From Adiantum capillus-veneris (lineage: Eukaryota; Streptophyta; Polypodiopsida; Polypodiales; Pteridaceae): a stretch of DNA of 64,000 nt. A program made the position numbers and the translations under genes. The stretch lies in contig CM043943.1 of the NCBI GenBank assembly GCA_014529385.2, forward strand, positions 157,870,247-157,934,246, read 5' to 3'. The notes under the pieces were generated by a model, which saw nothing but the letters and a program-made list of their open reading frames with translations, had not been told where the DNA came from and ran no database searches. Of this stretch, positions 52,619 to 64,000 are shown one piece after another (the first letter of the stretch is position 1; each line of letters starts with the position of its first letter).

Positions 52619-53303
52619 CTTGACTCTCTCTCCCATGTAGGCATCATGCCTTTTATAGTGAATGATACGGTCTCCCATCCTTGCTCAATGTGGACTTTGC
52701 TTCATGGCTTTAACCCATGAGGATGAGTCTCTCCTTCTATGATTCAGTGAAATGTACTCATACTCTATTTAACGCAAAAGCCTTCAAAGCTGTGTGGGAC
52801 CCTCCCCTTTTGAGCCACATGGCCTAAAAGAGCCCCCCCTCACAAGCTTTTGGTGATTTAAACAAAGCCTATTGTGTATGCATCATTTGAGCTATCAGGC
52901 TTCACCTGCTGCACTTCAACGTTTGTGAAAGGGTTCAGACACTGCCAAATTGCTTGGTAAGACTGCCCTACGTACTATGTCCACCAATAAGAATGGGCAT
53001 GCATTCAACCAGTGTTTCTTCAAAGATAATGCTAAGAACAAAAAGAATTCTAGAGATTCTAGAGGTAAAGTACACATTGTGGAAAAAGAAGAAGAAGAAG
53101 AAGAAGAAGAGGGATATCAACACTATGAGGATGTATTGTAATGGGTTTTAGACACTGCCCCAAACCCAATGTTTGGAGGTAAGACCTAGCCTCTCTTGCA
53201 TCGGATTCCACCTTATGAGCCATATCCAGTTATCCTAAGTAACCCATATTAGCCTTGGTTAGAATCCATGCACTTCATGTTGGCTTCAACTTTCGGAGGT
53301 GTA
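50604..53303 (+). other. Interior of element N
   Basis: Non-coding as far as I can see. The minus-strand frame 51182-51463 (94 codons, Lys/His-rich) matches nothing I know. A (CT)n tract lies at 52565-52615 and a GAA run at 53083-53109 encodes poly-Glu in a short plus frame (52950-53141) that could be a gag tail remnant. Confidence 0.5.
52565..52615 (+). repeat. (CT)n microsatellite
   Basis: A CT run of about 50 bases within element N. Confidence 0.97.
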
Positions 53304-53760
53304 TGTTGGGGTAAGCCATTTAGCTTACACTCAATGCATGACCAACCCCTAAAGCCAAGCATACCAACCATGCACCCTTATGTGCATACATACATCCCAC
53401 TACATAGATTTCCCTAATTATATGCTTCTTTATAGTCACATGCTATTCACTATAGACACATGATATTTTACCCTTCTCTCATATGTGATGGAAATCACTT
53501 TCTAGTATTAAATGCCACATGATATTTGACCCTTCTCCCACATGTGATGGAAATCACCTTCTAGCATTAAATGCCACCCTTCCACTCTGAGCCTATATAA
53601 GGCCATATTGCTTAGCTTGTATTTAGTTTTTTTCATCCTAATCAATCAAGCGAGTCTAATTTCATTGAGTGCTCTCTCTCTAATTTGTTTCTCCTAATAA
53701 TTATGAACTCTCACTACCATGAATGCAACTTATGTTTTTATGCTTTAATCAATCCTTACA
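53304..53760 (+). repeat. 3' LTR of element N
   Basis: Collinear with 50155-50603, with the same TATA box (about 53591) and the same paired internal repeats. Followed by the duplication GTATG. Confidence 0.88.
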
Positions 53761-53765
53761 GTATG

Positions 53766-55205
53766 CCAAGATGGCTCGTGCAAACCTTGTGTGATAGTAA
53801 ATTGGGTACGCATTTGTCTGGCCGTACTTGTTTATGTTTTCAACATGCATCTTGTGCATTAGATTGTTATGTGTTGGTTGTGTTTAGTATCTATAATGAA
53901 GAAGCACCTCTGTCATTTGATGACGCATAAAATTCAGAATTTTGGTTGGCTACAATGTAATATGAGTATGATACTATTGTGAAGAATGGTACATGGTCTT
54001 TATGTGACTTGCTTCCTTGCAATAGACCATTGGTACTAAATGCGTTTTTAAGTTGAAACGAAAGCCTGGTAGGAGTGTTGAGCGATATAAGGCTAGAATT
54101 TTCGCAAAATGATATGCATTGATTTGGATGAGACTTTTGCTCCCACTTGTTGTTTAACTATTATTCATAGCATTTGTGCATTGGCAGTTCATAATGTTGG
54201 GAATGTACAATAGTTGAAGATCAAGACTATGTTTTTGAATGGTGATTTGCATGAGGAAGTTTATCTATCACATCCTCGTGATTTTGTTTAAAAAGGGCAG
54301 CTAAACAAGGTGTGTAGGCTTAAGAAGACATTATATGGTTTTCAAAAAGCTCCACATGCTTGGTATGATAAGATTTATGCTTATTTGATTGCACATGGTT
54401 TTTAGAATAGTCCAATTGAAAGCACTTTGTATGCCAAGCATGGGATGATGTATTTCTAATGTTTATGCTCCATGTAGGTGACATGTTGCTTGTTGGACCA
54501 AATGAAGGAAATATTGCTGATTTTAAGGCTAATTTGAATGCTTCATTTGAGATGTCACATTTGGAGCTTTTGCATCATTGTTTGGGCATTTAGTTTAAGT
54601 AGGTTGATGCAGGTATTGCTTTGTGTCACACAGAGTATATTGAGACATTGTTGCATAGATTCAACCTTGAGAATTGCAAGCCTATTGCTACTATGGAGAC
54701 GGGTTTGAAGCTTAGTTTTCATAATGCTAGAGATTAACTTGATGCCACACTCTATCACCATGTTGTTGGTTGCCTCATTTATGTATGCATTACAAGGCCA
54801 AATATTCAGTATGCACTCTCATAACTGAGTAGATTTGTGTATAGCTAGGGTCTACACATTGGAAAGCAATTAAGCGGATTTTTTGCTCCTTGAGAGGTAT
54901 TATACAGCTTGGGTTGTTTTATTCCAAAAGGGGATCATTGCTGCCATGTTTAAATCTATTTTAAGACTTGGATTGGGCTAATTGTTATGACATACAAGTG
55001 TCTACTAGTGGTTTTTTCCTCATGCTCGGTAGCTCATGCATATTTTGATTGAGCAGAATCCGCCTAGAGTGGAAATTTCTAGTTGTGAGACTTGAGTACA
55101 AGGCATCTTCCACAACTATGGTTGAGTGGATTTGGCCGAGGGACCTTTTGTCTGGCTTGGGCGTTGGACAACAAACTCCACCATGATCTACCTTAACAAC
55201 TAGAG
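53766..55205 (+). pseudogene. Copia P reverse transcriptase and RNase H
   Basis: A much decayed copia pol is readable across frames: NGTWSLCDLLP, FKLKRKPGRSVERYKARIF, DETFAPTCCLTII, LKIKTMFLNGDLHEEVYLSHP, KKTLYGFQKAPHAWYDKI, the catalytic region as HVGDMLLVGPNEGN (GD where copia has DD), EYIETLLHRFNLENCKPI, and RNase H pieces SSTTMVEWIW and LLSGLGVGQQTP. More than ten stops. It ends near 55205, where a TGTTGGGGG motif could start another LTR. Confidence 0.82.
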
Positions 55206-56801
55206 TGTTGGGGGTAATCGTAGCATCACCTAATCGATCCAAGACCAACAAAATTATCAATCCTAGGATCGACAACCCGGCTAGGGACATGGAAGCATGA
55301 GCATCATGGATGTATCAAATGAGAGGATTCAAAAGAATGCTCTTCCAATGCAATAGAGATTAGCCATGAATCACTAACTCTAATCACACCATAATTGTCA
55401 ATCAAGCATCACCTACACACATTAAGCCCACCAAAGTCCAACTTTCCATAGACTAGAATCTCAAAGCACACTCTTGACAAGCACATATAATTGCATTAGT
55501 GTTGGCCTCTCCAATCACCACATGCCAATCAAGGTACTTAATCAAAAGCTACACACACAAGATGAGTGGTGCTTGAGTTTCATTAAACCCATCCACACAT
55601 GAGCAAACAATAGGGCACATACTCTAACCACAAGATTAGGAACCTATTTAATCAACCTAATCAGAGATGTTAAATATCACAAATTGAGTGCTCATAGAAG
55701 GATAAGAGTGGTCAATAAGCAAAAAGTTATCACACACACTCAAATCTAGAATAATGAGGAGGTGAAACTACTTCATGACATAATGGAATATAGAAGAATT
55801 AAGACTAATGAAGAAAGTAGAGATTAGATTAAGAAATGTTTCTCTATTTACAAAGGATTAACACTAGCCTTCTAAGCATGGACATTAAGCTCAAGGCTAA
55901 GCCATCCATAAAGTGAACACTCAAGAGTGAGCTCTCGGGAGGAAACTCAAGAATGAATCCTCAAGAATGAAGCCTCCTTGTATAAAGGCTTTCTTATAAA
56001 GGCTTGCACCACAATCCTTTCTACTATGTGATTAAGTTGAGCCCTCTAGTTAGCATATACAATTTGGAACTCCCAATGAGCCCAAGACCTTATACAATGT
56101 GAATAGGAAATATTGTGCACATCCATAGCACATCCCTAGCTTGATGCATAATCGGTGTCGCATGTGTTTTAGTTGCTACTAACATAGAATGATTTGGCTG
56201 TTGCAAGGAACCCAATCCATGCTCACGTAAAAGCACATTGAGGTACATTATAATCATGTCACGAAGAGACTCTCTACAAGAGAGAGTTTCGGTTGGCTTA
56301 TGTCCCTATGTAGGAAAACTCTATTGATGTTTTTACAAGGCTTTGCCTTGTGATAAGCTCAAAGCTTTTCACAAAGCTTTGCGCTTACTTCCATTTGTGG
56401 AACGATCACATAGGGTATGGCACTTCCCTGTTCATTGCATCACTCCAAAGGGGATTTTCTACCGTATTATGATAGTGATTTTTTTGAACACAATGAGGAC
56501 ATTTGAGGTACTTTTTTTCCTCATTTAAGAGGTAACCCCCCCCCGCCCCCGCCTCCCCTTTTCGGCGGGCGGCTTGTATATGGTTTTTTCCAAATACTGC
56601 TTCCAGGCTACTAAAAAACATCACATGGAATTTATTGCACCTCTGCATTGTGCTTGTTGGCGATTCTTTTTCCAAGCTCTGCAGCTCGCCACCTTTGGTA
56701 AACTGCCCCCCACCTTTTCTCCTGTTGAACCCGTCAAAGTCTACCTTCCATCGTTCAAATCGGTGGCAAGCTATGTCTGCAAAGTTTCCGACCTTGTTGG
56801 G

Positions 56802-56802
<1 letters not shown>

Positions 56803-56870
<68 letters not shown>

Positions 56871-56878
56871 TCTCTCTC
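56803..56878 (+). repeat. Compound (TG)n(AG)n(TC)n microsatellite
   Basis: TG run to about 56833, AG run to about 56868, then TC to 56878. The AG/TC junction is self-complementary. Confidence 0.97.
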
Positions 56879-58050
56879 GACTGAATTGCAGACCACAACC
56901 GTCGAATGAAAGAAATCTTGCCACGTGTCAGGGGGATAGGAATCCCTCCCTCTATTTTAATAGTATAGATTGCAAGGTTTCATTTCCTTTTGATGGTATG
57001 CCCATGAAGAGAACTTAAAGAGGTAGTACATGATTTGCAAATTATTGAAGAGTTCATCACCCCTCACTAGTGGAAGCTTATTTCTTATTGTGATAGAAAG
57101 TTAAGGTGAGATGGTCTATGTCGTAGACCCATCCCTTTTCTTCCCTAGTAGAATGGGTCTTGGCACTAGGATTGATGAGATTTTACTAGAGGTAGCTAGC
57201 CAACTTTCTACCTCCTTAGCTTGTTTAGCACTAAGCCTATATAGGGACTTATTACCGGGCTTGCTTTTTGGCTTTCTAAAAGAAACCCTTAGTGTTGTGT
57301 TGGGTTAGGGAGACTTTTATTGTTTTCAGTGCATGATGGAGACTTCCCTTTCATTTCAGATCCTCACATGATGAAGCTTCACTTTGCATGATTTTAGTAC
57401 ATTTTACACACACACACATATATGTTTTTTTTTTTTTGGCATTCTATTGTTTTGATGCTAAAGTGAAGCTTCACCTTGCATAATTCTAATAAATTCTATA
57501 CACACATATATATTAATTAGTTCTTTTTATTTCACCTTTCATTTGACAACTTCACATGGCTTTACATTTCTTGCATTTTATAGCTTGATTCCAGTCAGTG
57601 TTAACGTTCGAGAAAGTCTGTTTTATTAAGCGGCTATGTTGATCGAGTTTCCTCCTCACAAAGAAGAAAAACCGAAAATATTGGCAAAAATTTTGAGATT
57701 TGCAGAATTTTTGGACAACTTTCTCACATATTTCACGGTTTTTCTTCCGTTTACCATGGTTTGCAGCTAGCTAGTCTCGATTTTCAATCGGCTCAGGACT
57801 AAGCTGAGGCAATTCTTTCCCAAACACTGATACTAGTTTAATTCAACCTAACAATTTTATCACTTTCTTATTGTTTTTGAAAGCTGTTGTGACCCTTTCA
57901 TTTGTTTTCATAGCATCAATGCCATGCAACATTGGTCCCTCGGAAAAAAATTGTCGCTTCTCCTTTGAACACAGAGAAAATTGCTCTCTTTCCCTCTCTC
58001 TATCTCGTCCACGTGCCGTATCCCTCCCCCTCCCCCTCCCCCTCCCCCTC

Positions 58051-58051
<1 letters not shown>

Positions 58052-58083
<32 letters not shown>
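58052..58083 (+). repeat. Poly-C run of 32
   Basis: An uninterrupted C run after a (CCCCCT)n-like stretch (58020-58051). Confidence 0.9.
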
Positions 58084-59048
58084 TTCCTTTTAGCTTCCAT
58101 CCAAACTTTTGCAAAAGCATCTTCGCTGACTCCTCTAAAAAGGAATGAAAAAAAACGTTTTGGGAACCTATTTTGATTCTCCCATTAGCAACACATGTAT
58201 CATTAGGCATAAATGAAATCAAATTTTGTAAGTAGTCATGATACAATGAAGGACCTAGTCCATGCTACGCTAGAGGAATATGCTTCATCTGTTTGCCCTC
58301 ACATCCTTGGTATCCCTACTTCTTGAAGAGACAATGTAGCTATGTATCATGCATGCTAATAATGTATTTTTTAAACTACTTTATGGCTAAGAAAATTATG
58401 CATATCACATCATTAATGAGCACTCTTACAAACCAACTCACAAGGACTCATTGTTACGTGCCACACAAATGCAATCAAACATCACTCAAGAGATGCATCT
58501 ATGTGGTCAGTTTTATAGATGCATCTATGTGGACATTGTTAAAAGGACAAAATTGGACATTGTTTACAATGTGCCCTTTTCCTTGCCGTTGTCATGTGCT
58601 TTCTACTTGTTTCTAGGACGATCCTTCTTCTCATTCGAGAGAGAAATACACCATAGATTCTCTCCTTTTTCTTATTTATTTTGGCCAAACTCATAACGGT
58701 CCGTGCGTGGGTAAATGTATTAAAATCAAGAGCTATACAAAGCAGCCTCAAGCTCGTACGAGAGCCTCGAGGTGTCTCTTCATTCCAAGGAGTGCTATGT
58801 TACCCTTTGGGCTTCTCAAGAGGCTATACAATAGGAGTGGGCGGTGACGTTTGGTCGCTATTCCTTGCAACCAATGAGGACGCCTTACACTCCCATCGAT
58901 GTGAAGACTCTTAATGGAATCTTCCAAGATCTTGTGGTGTTCCTTCTCCTAGATATGCACGAACCCCTACACCTAAAAATCAATTAGATTCTCTAGCTTT
59001 AAAAAATAACAACATGGCATATGTGAACATATTGACTAATCACTACAC

Positions 59049-59640
59049 CAGGGCTAGAAAAATACATTTTTCCTAGCCGAAGAAAATAAGGGCAAACTTG
59101 AAACTCTACCGGTTTTTAGGTCAAAATTTGAAGCTTTTGCCGGTATTTACACTAAAACTTGTGTAAATTTGCAGGTTTTCTTCAAGGAAAGCTCAAAATC
59201 TAATCGGGATTTTATGATTTTAGCCGGTTAAAATACACTGTACCCCGGTTTTTCTCTAACACTGCACTAGACCATGCATCACATACCCAATCTATGCAAT
59301 TCCGATCTTGCTCATTCTTCATAAGAAGATATGTTCCTGCTTTCGAAAAGAAAGGAAAAGATTTTCTTATGAAGAATGAGCAAGATCGAAATTGTATGGC
59401 AATTAAAAAAGAAAATCTTTTCAAAAATTACCTCAATTAATTTGCATGCTTTGACATCCATTTGGGAACGATTTTGCGAAATCTTGGCTAGATTCCGAGC
59501 TTTCCTTGAAGAAACCCGATTAAAATTTTAGAAGTTTTGTTGTAGCTTTCAGTTTTAACCTAAAAACCAAGAAAGTTTCAAGTGTACCATTTTTTTCTCC
59601 AGTTATAAAAAATTTGTTTAAGCCATGGAAAGCGCTATAG
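59049..59640. repeat. Inverted-repeat element, diverged copy
   Basis: The left arm (59049-59265, CAGGGCTAGAAAAATACATT...) pairs with a diverged right arm (about 59468-59640). Between them lies a separate near-perfect hairpin (59295-59326 with 59364-59396). The arms are homologous to those of 60268-60696. No coding. Confidence 0.7.
59295..59396. repeat. Hairpin with about 32-bp arms
   Basis: GATCTTGCTCATTCTTCATA (59304-59323) is complementary to TATGAAGAATGAGCAAGATC (59369-59388), extended by a few mismatched pairs on each side. The loop is about 37 nt. It could fold into a long stem if transcribed on either strand. Confidence 0.85.
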
Positions 59641-60267
59641 TTAACCAAGTGCCCATTTTTGTTTTGTTGCAAAGAAAATCTATTGGGTTAAAGCCCGCTA
59701 TGGTTCAACCCCAGTGACATACAAGTGTGGGTGTGTGGATGCAATCCACGGTAAAAGTAGCTAATGTGAAGCATTAGATTACCAACAGGGCAGCGATGGC
59801 GAAGCACGTCGGGCGACGGCCGAGGGAAGAGAGAGGAGAGAGAGACAAGATATTTTACGTGTTTTGCGGAGGGAGGGAGGAAAGGATCTGGCGAGATTCC
59901 GTTTAAAAGAGCAACGTAGACCCAATTTTAGGATCGGAGACTTCACAAGGAAAACATAAAAAATTTAGATACCTTAACTAAGAAAATATTTAAATGTTTG
60001 CCAAAATATTTGGGAAAAACATCTCAACATCGCCAATTTTTTGTTTTGAGGGGCCACTTACTGTTTTGATGCCCCATGAGACATTATTTACATAAAATTT
60101 TTCAATCACATAAGGTCACTACAAGCCATTAATAATCATCATCAAGGTGACATAGGAAGGGGAATTTAACATTTAAATGATAATGACTTAAATAGTAAAC
60201 CAAGCTGGACACTCTAAATATTATGCTCATGAAGTCAAATAAATAAAAACCTATGACTTGCAAGCTG

Positions 60268-60696
60268 GCTTTAAAAAAAACATTTTTCCTAGCCGAAGAA
60301 AATGAGGGTAAATTTGAAACTCTCTTGATTTTTAGGTCAAAATTTAAAGTTTTTGCTGGTAATTAAACTAAAATTTGCATAAATTTCCCTGTTTTCTTCA
60401 AGGCAAGCTCAAAATCTAACCGGAATTTTACGATTTCAACCGATTAAAATACATTGGACTCTCGTTTTTTTGTTTAACAATGCAGTTGCAATCAGTGTTA
60501 AAGAAAAAACCGGGGTCTACTGTATTTTAACTGATTGAAAATATAAAATCTCGGTTAGATTTTGAGCTTGACTTCATGAAAACCGGCAAATTTACAAAAG
60601 TTTTAGTGTAATTACCGGCAAAAGCTTGAAATTTTGACCTGAAAATCGAGAAAATTTCAAGTTTCCCTTTATGAAAAATGTATTTTTCTAGCCTTG
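60268..60696. repeat. Palindromic (foldback/MITE-like) element
   Basis: Two arms of about 210 bp in inverted orientation around about 60488. The left arm has CATTTTTCCTAGCCGAAGAA and GGTCAAAATTTAAAG; the right arm is their inverse (CTTGAAATTTTGACC...AAAATGTATTTTTCTAGCC). No coding. No clear target duplication. Confidence 0.8.
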
Positions 60697-62355
60697 GTTG
60701 CAACCTCTTTAAGTTCTTAAGAGAATCTTGGCAACATCAAAGGAAAGTGTTTTTTTTCCCATATAATATTATTGGATAAGGTGTTCATTACATTCATGAT
60801 TTCTCGCACCAATGGGGCAACTATCAAAGGACAGTGTTTTATTTCTTATTGTGTAGAAATAAAAGAATCGCTATTTCTTATTCCTTGGATAAGAAGATAC
60901 ATAAAAATCACCCCTTTCACTTTCTTTGACGGAAATAGGGAATCTAAATGGATGCTTAATGGATACAATAATTTAATGAAAGGGGCTAACCCACCCCCTA
61001 CGTGTGGGTTCCATGTATCTTTTCCTCTTCTTGTTTAATCAAACTTCTACTTCTTCGAAAAAAGAATAATAATTTAATGAAATACTGGTAAACTAATAAA
61101 TACTCTTGAATAAACTAGTAAACAGTGGAAATGCTTTTTCATAAACTAAAATATAAAAGAGAATAATATCAACCAGTCATACTTCACATGAAGTGTATGC
61201 CTAACTCCCTTCTTCACCAAGCCAAAAAGAAAGAATTGAGAAAGCCATACCTCACTTGAAATGTATGTCTTACTCCCTTCTTTTTTTTGTTCCAATCGTA
61301 CACGTCTCATGCAAGTCAAAGCAAACATCTTTATGAGCGCACAAGGTCATCCAGTCGCACTCGAACCCATGACTTGGATCACGGAAGTGGAGTATTCAAC
61401 CAACCAAGCTAACCTTAAAGAAAGAATTGAGAAAGGAGCTTGGTTTCTTGTTTTAGAAAGCCAAAAAGAGGGAATTGGGAAAGATAAGAACTTGGTTTCT
61501 AGACATGGAAATTTACACATATGCATATGTTTACACACAGATATGCATAATCACATGTATATACCTATCATACGTGCATGCATATATCTATCTATTATAC
61601 ATGTTTACATACATAAATGCTAGGTATATAGTCATACATCCATCTTAGTACATACAAGCATTAAACAATTAGAAAAGAGAAGGAGATAGGTTGACTTTTA
61701 GACTAATAACACAAACACCATGTGCAAGGAGCACTTTTTGGGAAAAATGTGTCTAAGCTCAATATCGTGCCGTTTTCAATTTCCAAAATGTCGATCGAGG
61801 GCAAGGGGAAGAGGAGAAAATCCGTCCCAAAATAGAGAAAAATAGTGTAAAAACCCCAAAAAACAACGTATGTTTTTAAAAATTTCCTCTTGGCAAATGC
61901 AAGGAAAGGAATCTCATTGTTGATAGTCTTTGACCGTGTTGAGGTATGTATTCCCAAATGATGCCTTTGTTGACATGAAAAAGGCCATAGACACGTGGTT
62001 GCAAAAATGTGCTAGCTTGCTGGCACGAAAAGGGTATTGATAAGTGGTTGCAAAAATGTGCAAACCTCTTTGCACCTCTCCCTTTCAAATTGTCAGCATC
62101 ACATTGAATATAATACGACCTTTGCTTTCAATTTAGTGCTTTTATCACCATCACATTAGGTATAACTAGTGTGATCCATGGATTGCTGCAGCCAAGAAAA
62201 GTATGGCCATTGGGTCACACACACATGCACTCCTAAAAGATCATAATTATTTCTCTCTCTCTCTCTCTATGTCTTGGTTAAGTGTGTCTTTGAAGCATGT
62301 TCAATTTTTTTTTTTTTTTGGTGGGTTGGAATTCTCTTCTTCTTCGTCTTCTTCT

Positions 62356-62399
<44 letters not shown>

Positions 62400-63230
62400 A
62401 TCGCATGACGTGTGGAAGCATCAAGTACTTTTCATCCCCTAAAGCTCTTTAAAATAAAGTATCAAAGTAGAGTTGCCCTTCAAATTTAAAGGATAAGTGT
62501 GGATTTGTGTAAAAGGAAAGGGCAATTTCTTTAAATCCTTCAAAAGGAAATGTAGAGCTACCCTTCAAATGTACTTCAAGAGGCAAAATAGAGTCAAATG
62601 TCAAATTTGAGGGTTGTAGTTTCTTTATGGCCTTCAAAAAGGAAAAGCAGAGTCATCCTTCAAATGACACTGTGGGACGGGTGTCTAACCTCACTTCTAT
62701 CTTATTGCAGACATAGCGAGAACTACAAATATAATTGTCAATCCATGGGATGAAGCTGACTCAACTAGTGCATAGAGGCTACAAGAGGTTGTCAATCTTT
62801 TGGAGAACAACAAACAACTTGCATCTAACTCAAGCTACACTCAAATGACAGAAATCACGAAAAGCTAATCACTCATCCGACAAACAAATCACATCCGTTA
62901 CAGCATCAAACGACATCCAAATGTCACGAAACTTTTAGGACGTGTTTATATAAGACCTAAGCACACATGTTTATGGTCTCAAATCTCACTTTAGGTCAAG
63001 TCCAAAAATTACGATTATTAACAACAGTGAGTTTTTGACTTAGTCGTTTTTGACCCAAGATGCATCTAAATGCTTAGCAATGATGTCCCAATACCCTGCC
63101 TATACTTAGTTTTTTATTTTAAAGTGTAAATTTCTACTTATGATGAAATTAGGCTGCGGGTCGGCAACTCTAAAAGCTACGAAATACCGTGAAATACTTA
63201 CGTCAATGTGTAGAGCTCTTACCTGCGGTT
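60697..63230. other. AT-rich, no gene recognised
   Basis: Open frames at 60772-61038 and 61261-61623 match nothing I know. Imperfect direct repeats around ACTCCCTTCTT and AAGAAAGAATTGAGAAAG occur at 61150-61440, and CCTTCAAA-type short repeats at 62470-62660. A (CT)n tract lies at 62349-62396. Confidence 0.5.
62349..62396 (+). repeat. (TTC)n(CT)n microsatellite
   Basis: A TTC stretch followed by a CT run of about 36 bases. Confidence 0.96.
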
Positions 63231-63616
63231 GCAACGCAACAGACGTGACTGCAATGTGACAACCGGAGAGGAAATAAGAAACGCGAGAAGGAGAGAAGTG
63301 AGCGCCGTTAGCTCACGCTGTGTTTCTATTATCCAAAAACTTACAAAAATTGGCTTTTATACCTTAGCCAAGGTTTTTGGTGGTCAAAACTAATAATCTG
63401 CGAGCTCTAACTAAAGACAGGTTGATACAATCTAGAAACTTGTAGCTCTGGCTCATCAATTACAAAGTTTATTTAGAAAGTAGGAGTTACAATATTCTCG
63501 ATTCATCAAAATAATAAATGTTCTCGATTCATCAATATTCTCGATTCATCAAAATAACAAATGCTTTTACAATGAGAGCTCCAAAAAATGGTATCCGAGT
63601 TAGCTTGCTGCTAACA
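63225..63616 (-). repeat. LTR Q (3' LTR), left end uncertain
   Basis: On the minus strand it starts TGTTAGCAGCAAGCTAAC right after the polypurine tract GCGAGGAGGGGTGGAA (63617-63632). It has direct repeats of TTGATGAATCGAGAA (about 63486-63545) and a TATA box GGTATAAAAGCC (about 63353-63364). Its end may be near GCAACCGCA (about 63225), but no target duplication can be verified. Confidence 0.55.
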
Positions 63617-63655
63617 TTCCACCCCTCCTCGCATGTGTCATCCCTTGACACAGCT

Positions 63656-64000
63656 TTATGGACTGAAGTAATCTTTGGATTGACGGCTGGCGAGGCGATC
63701 TTTCAGTGCATGTAAGGCTTTGTCATATCTGATCTTTCTTTCTTTGTCTGGAACTTGCAAGAATTGCATGGTGACTCTGTTTTGGAGCTCAATGGCTGAG
63801 TAGCCAACAAATCTGGAGGTTAGGTTGCTTATCAGTGGCCCAAATATCTTTGTTCGCCAAGTGAAGAACCCTGTGTAAAATGCTTCCTCAAACACCAACA
63901 TATTGCTAAAAGGTAAGAACATGCATCGCGCGTAGAAGCCGTAAAGAACTTCTTCGGAAGGCTGGCCACTTAGGTCGTAGCAAAGACCCTTATTGCCCTC
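63656..64000 (-). CDS. C-terminal part of an unidentified ORF of LTR element Q
   Basis: An open frame of 114 codons enters from the right edge and stops at 63656-63658, 24 bp before the polypurine tract of LTR Q. Visible segments: GQPSEEVLYGFYARCMFLPF, FFTWRTKIFGPLISNL, ELQNRVTMQFLQVPDKERKI and a charged end ALHALKDRLASRQSKDYFSP. There is no chromodomain or RNase H signature, so it is not the usual end of a gypsy or copia polyprotein. It is undisturbed by stops, unlike the other element frames. Function unknown; it could be an extra or captured ORF. Confidence 0.5.
   Translation of the reverse strand, partial: EGNKGLCYDLSGQPSEEVLYGFYARCMFLPFSNMLVFEEAFYTGFFTWRTKIFGPLISNLTSRFVGYSAIELQNRVTMQFLQVPDKERKIRYDKALHALKDRLASRQSKDYFSP

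Larger units (their letters stand above)
50155..53760 (+). mobile_element. LTR element N, old and non-coding
   Basis: LTRs 50155-50603 and 53304-53760 in direct orientation, primer site TGGTATCAAAGC (50606-50617), a weak purine tract before the 3' LTR, and perfect duplication GTATG (50150-50154 and 53761-53765). The 2.7-kb interior has no recognisable gag or pol, only short open frames. The LTRs differ by many substitutions and indels, so the insertion is old. It interrupts copia P. Confidence 0.88.
55206..59048. other. Mostly featureless AT-rich sequence
   Basis: No gene recognised. TGTTGGGGGTAATCG at 55206 could be an LTR start (a TATAAAGGC box lies near 55981), but no end or partner is seen. 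A direct repeat around AGCTTCACTTTGCAT is present near 57374 and 57465. Microsatellites lie at 56803-56878 and a 32-C run at 58052-58083. Confidence 0.5.

Noticed and set aside
55206-56000. LTR starting at TGTTGGGGG
   Set aside because: No matching end, partner LTR, primer site or target duplication could be found; mentioned only as a possibility.
57111-57308. 65-codon frame with hydrophobic content
   Set aside because: Short, isolated, no splice partners or known motif.
60772-61038. 88-codon frame with GNRESKWMLNGYNN
   Set aside because: It looked like a possible organelle-derived piece, but I could not match it to any gene and the flanks gave no support.

Overview
The window looks like a repeat-rich land-plant genome. 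The evidence is Ty3/gypsy chromovirus-type elements with a C-terminal chromodomain, Ty1/copia elements, plant-type LINEs (DUF4283/CCHC-like ORF1, endonuclease-RT-zf-RVT ORF2), initiator-tRNA-Met primer sites (TGGTATCAGAGC), telo-box motifs (AAACCCTAA) in LTRs, and long (CT)n/(GA)n tracts. A fern or other large-genome plant would fit, but I cannot name the species. I see no rRNA, tRNA or CRISPR.

Bases 1-47,500 are a dense nest of retroelements. From the left: (i) a minus-strand gag-protease LTR element (A2, 1-3374, cut by the window edge). (ii) The 3' end of a plus LTR element (G, 3375-5395) carrying a hAT-like insertion (3568-4023). (iii) A plus gypsy element (F, 5396-13963) split by a nearly complete minus copia element (5880-10968). 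(iv) A copia gag scrap, a truncated LTR, a gutted minus element (J/H, 14819-17542), a gypsy gag-protease scrap (E) and two minus LTRs (D, C), to 19375. (v) Gypsy C (minus, 18849-28197), interrupted by a full-length plus LINE (LINE1, 19789-26770) with a 13-bp target duplication. (vi) A second LINE (LINE2, minus, 28198-46994) interrupted by non-autonomous LTR element A (29187-42085). A is itself interrupted inside its 5' LTR by gypsy B (30256-37428), and B carries a second hAT-like insertion (35661-36402). A further 1.5-kb insertion splits the LINE2 5' half (about 43340-44825). Target duplications and uninterrupted relatives in the same window support the A, B and hAT layers.

Bases 47,500-64,000 are AT-richer with little coding signal. 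They hold the last two exons of an unidentified small membrane-protein gene (to 48025), a probable LTR (49410-49778), a decayed copia RT/RNase H split by a diverged non-coding LTR element (N, 50155-53760, TSD GTATG), two palindromic repeats (59.05-60.7 kb), several microsatellites, and at the right edge the end of another LTR element with an open frame I do not recognise.

Every recognisable pol gene carries stops, frameshifts or deletions, so no copy here looks autonomous. The most unusual items are element A, whose internal region is gag, protease and an unidentified roughly 250-residue tail with no RT or integrase, and the pair of GGAACG-rich hAT-like elements.
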